In this document: positions 6,582 to 6,610 of the stretch, piece by piece
How positions within the stretch are numbered: the first letter of the stretch is position 1
Layout: each line of letters starts with the position of its first letter
NCBI GenBank assembly: GCA_027039165.1
Contig: JALWEZ010000241.1
Span: forward strand, 1-6,610
Length of the DNA: 6,610 bases
Origin: Candidatus Moraniibacteriota bacterium
GTDB lineage: Bacteria; Patescibacteriota; Minisyncoccia; Moranbacterales; GCA-2747515
Reading direction: 5' to 3'
The notes under the pieces: generated by a model
What the model saw: only the letters and a program-made list of their open reading frames with translations
The model's database searches: none
Told to the model about the DNA's origin: nothing
Position numbers and translations under genes: made by a program

Positions 6582-6610
6582 TTACATTTTAATATATAAA
6601 GAAATTATGT

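Noticed and set aside
6607..6610. ATG at the window edge as the start of a next gene
   Set aside because: Only one base follows the ATG, so it cannot be judged.

Overview
This AT-rich window carries four complete genes, all on the + strand, plus what is probably the last 15 codons of an earlier gene. The genes are a membrane-anchored accessory protein, a VirD4/TraG-type type IV secretion ATPase, the protein translocase ATPase SecA, and an Ap4A-hydrolase-like Nudix enzyme. The style suggests a reduced bacterial genome, most likely from the Candidate Phyla Radiation (Patescibacteria). Supporting signs are the strong A/T bias, the type of the membrane protein/ATPase pair, the CxxC-x17-CxxC zinc motif fused to the ATPase, an acidic insertion in SecA, and the absence of any clear Shine-Dalgarno sequence. 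This lineage call is an inference from remembered families, not a search result. The standard code fits: no gene has an in-frame TGA, Trp is TGG, and stops are TAA or TAG only. That argues against the UGA=Gly code of Gracilibacteria and Absconditabacteria.

Layout. Bases 1-48 look like the 3' end of an upstream gene. Bases 49-232 are mostly non-coding. They hold a 16-bp direct repeat (67-82 and 93-108), two overlapping sigma70-like promoter candidates with 17-bp spacers, and a symmetric dyad (163-199) covering the second -10 box. A 33-codon open frame (97-198) also lies there but is doubtful. Bases 233-1498 encode a 421-aa protein with an N-terminal membrane anchor. Bases 1551-3335 encode a 594-aa soluble VirD4-like ATPase with a C-terminal zinc motif and a lysine-rich tail. 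The two are probably co-transcribed, and together look like one coupling protein split into an anchor and a motor. A 64-nt gap with a 16-bp palindrome precedes secA (3400-6042). The Nudix gene (6069-6581) follows secA by 26 nt and probably shares its transcript.

How the genes may work together. The first pair should form a membrane-associated DNA- or protein-pumping ATPase, as in conjugation or type IV secretion, but no relaxase, VirB4 or channel gene is visible here. SecA is the housekeeping motor that drives preproteins through SecYEG. The Nudix enzyme probably clears dinucleoside polyphosphates such as Ap4A. No CRISPR array, RNA gene, insertion sequence or recognisable defence system was found. 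The most interesting item is the split coupling-protein module with its zinc and basic tail.
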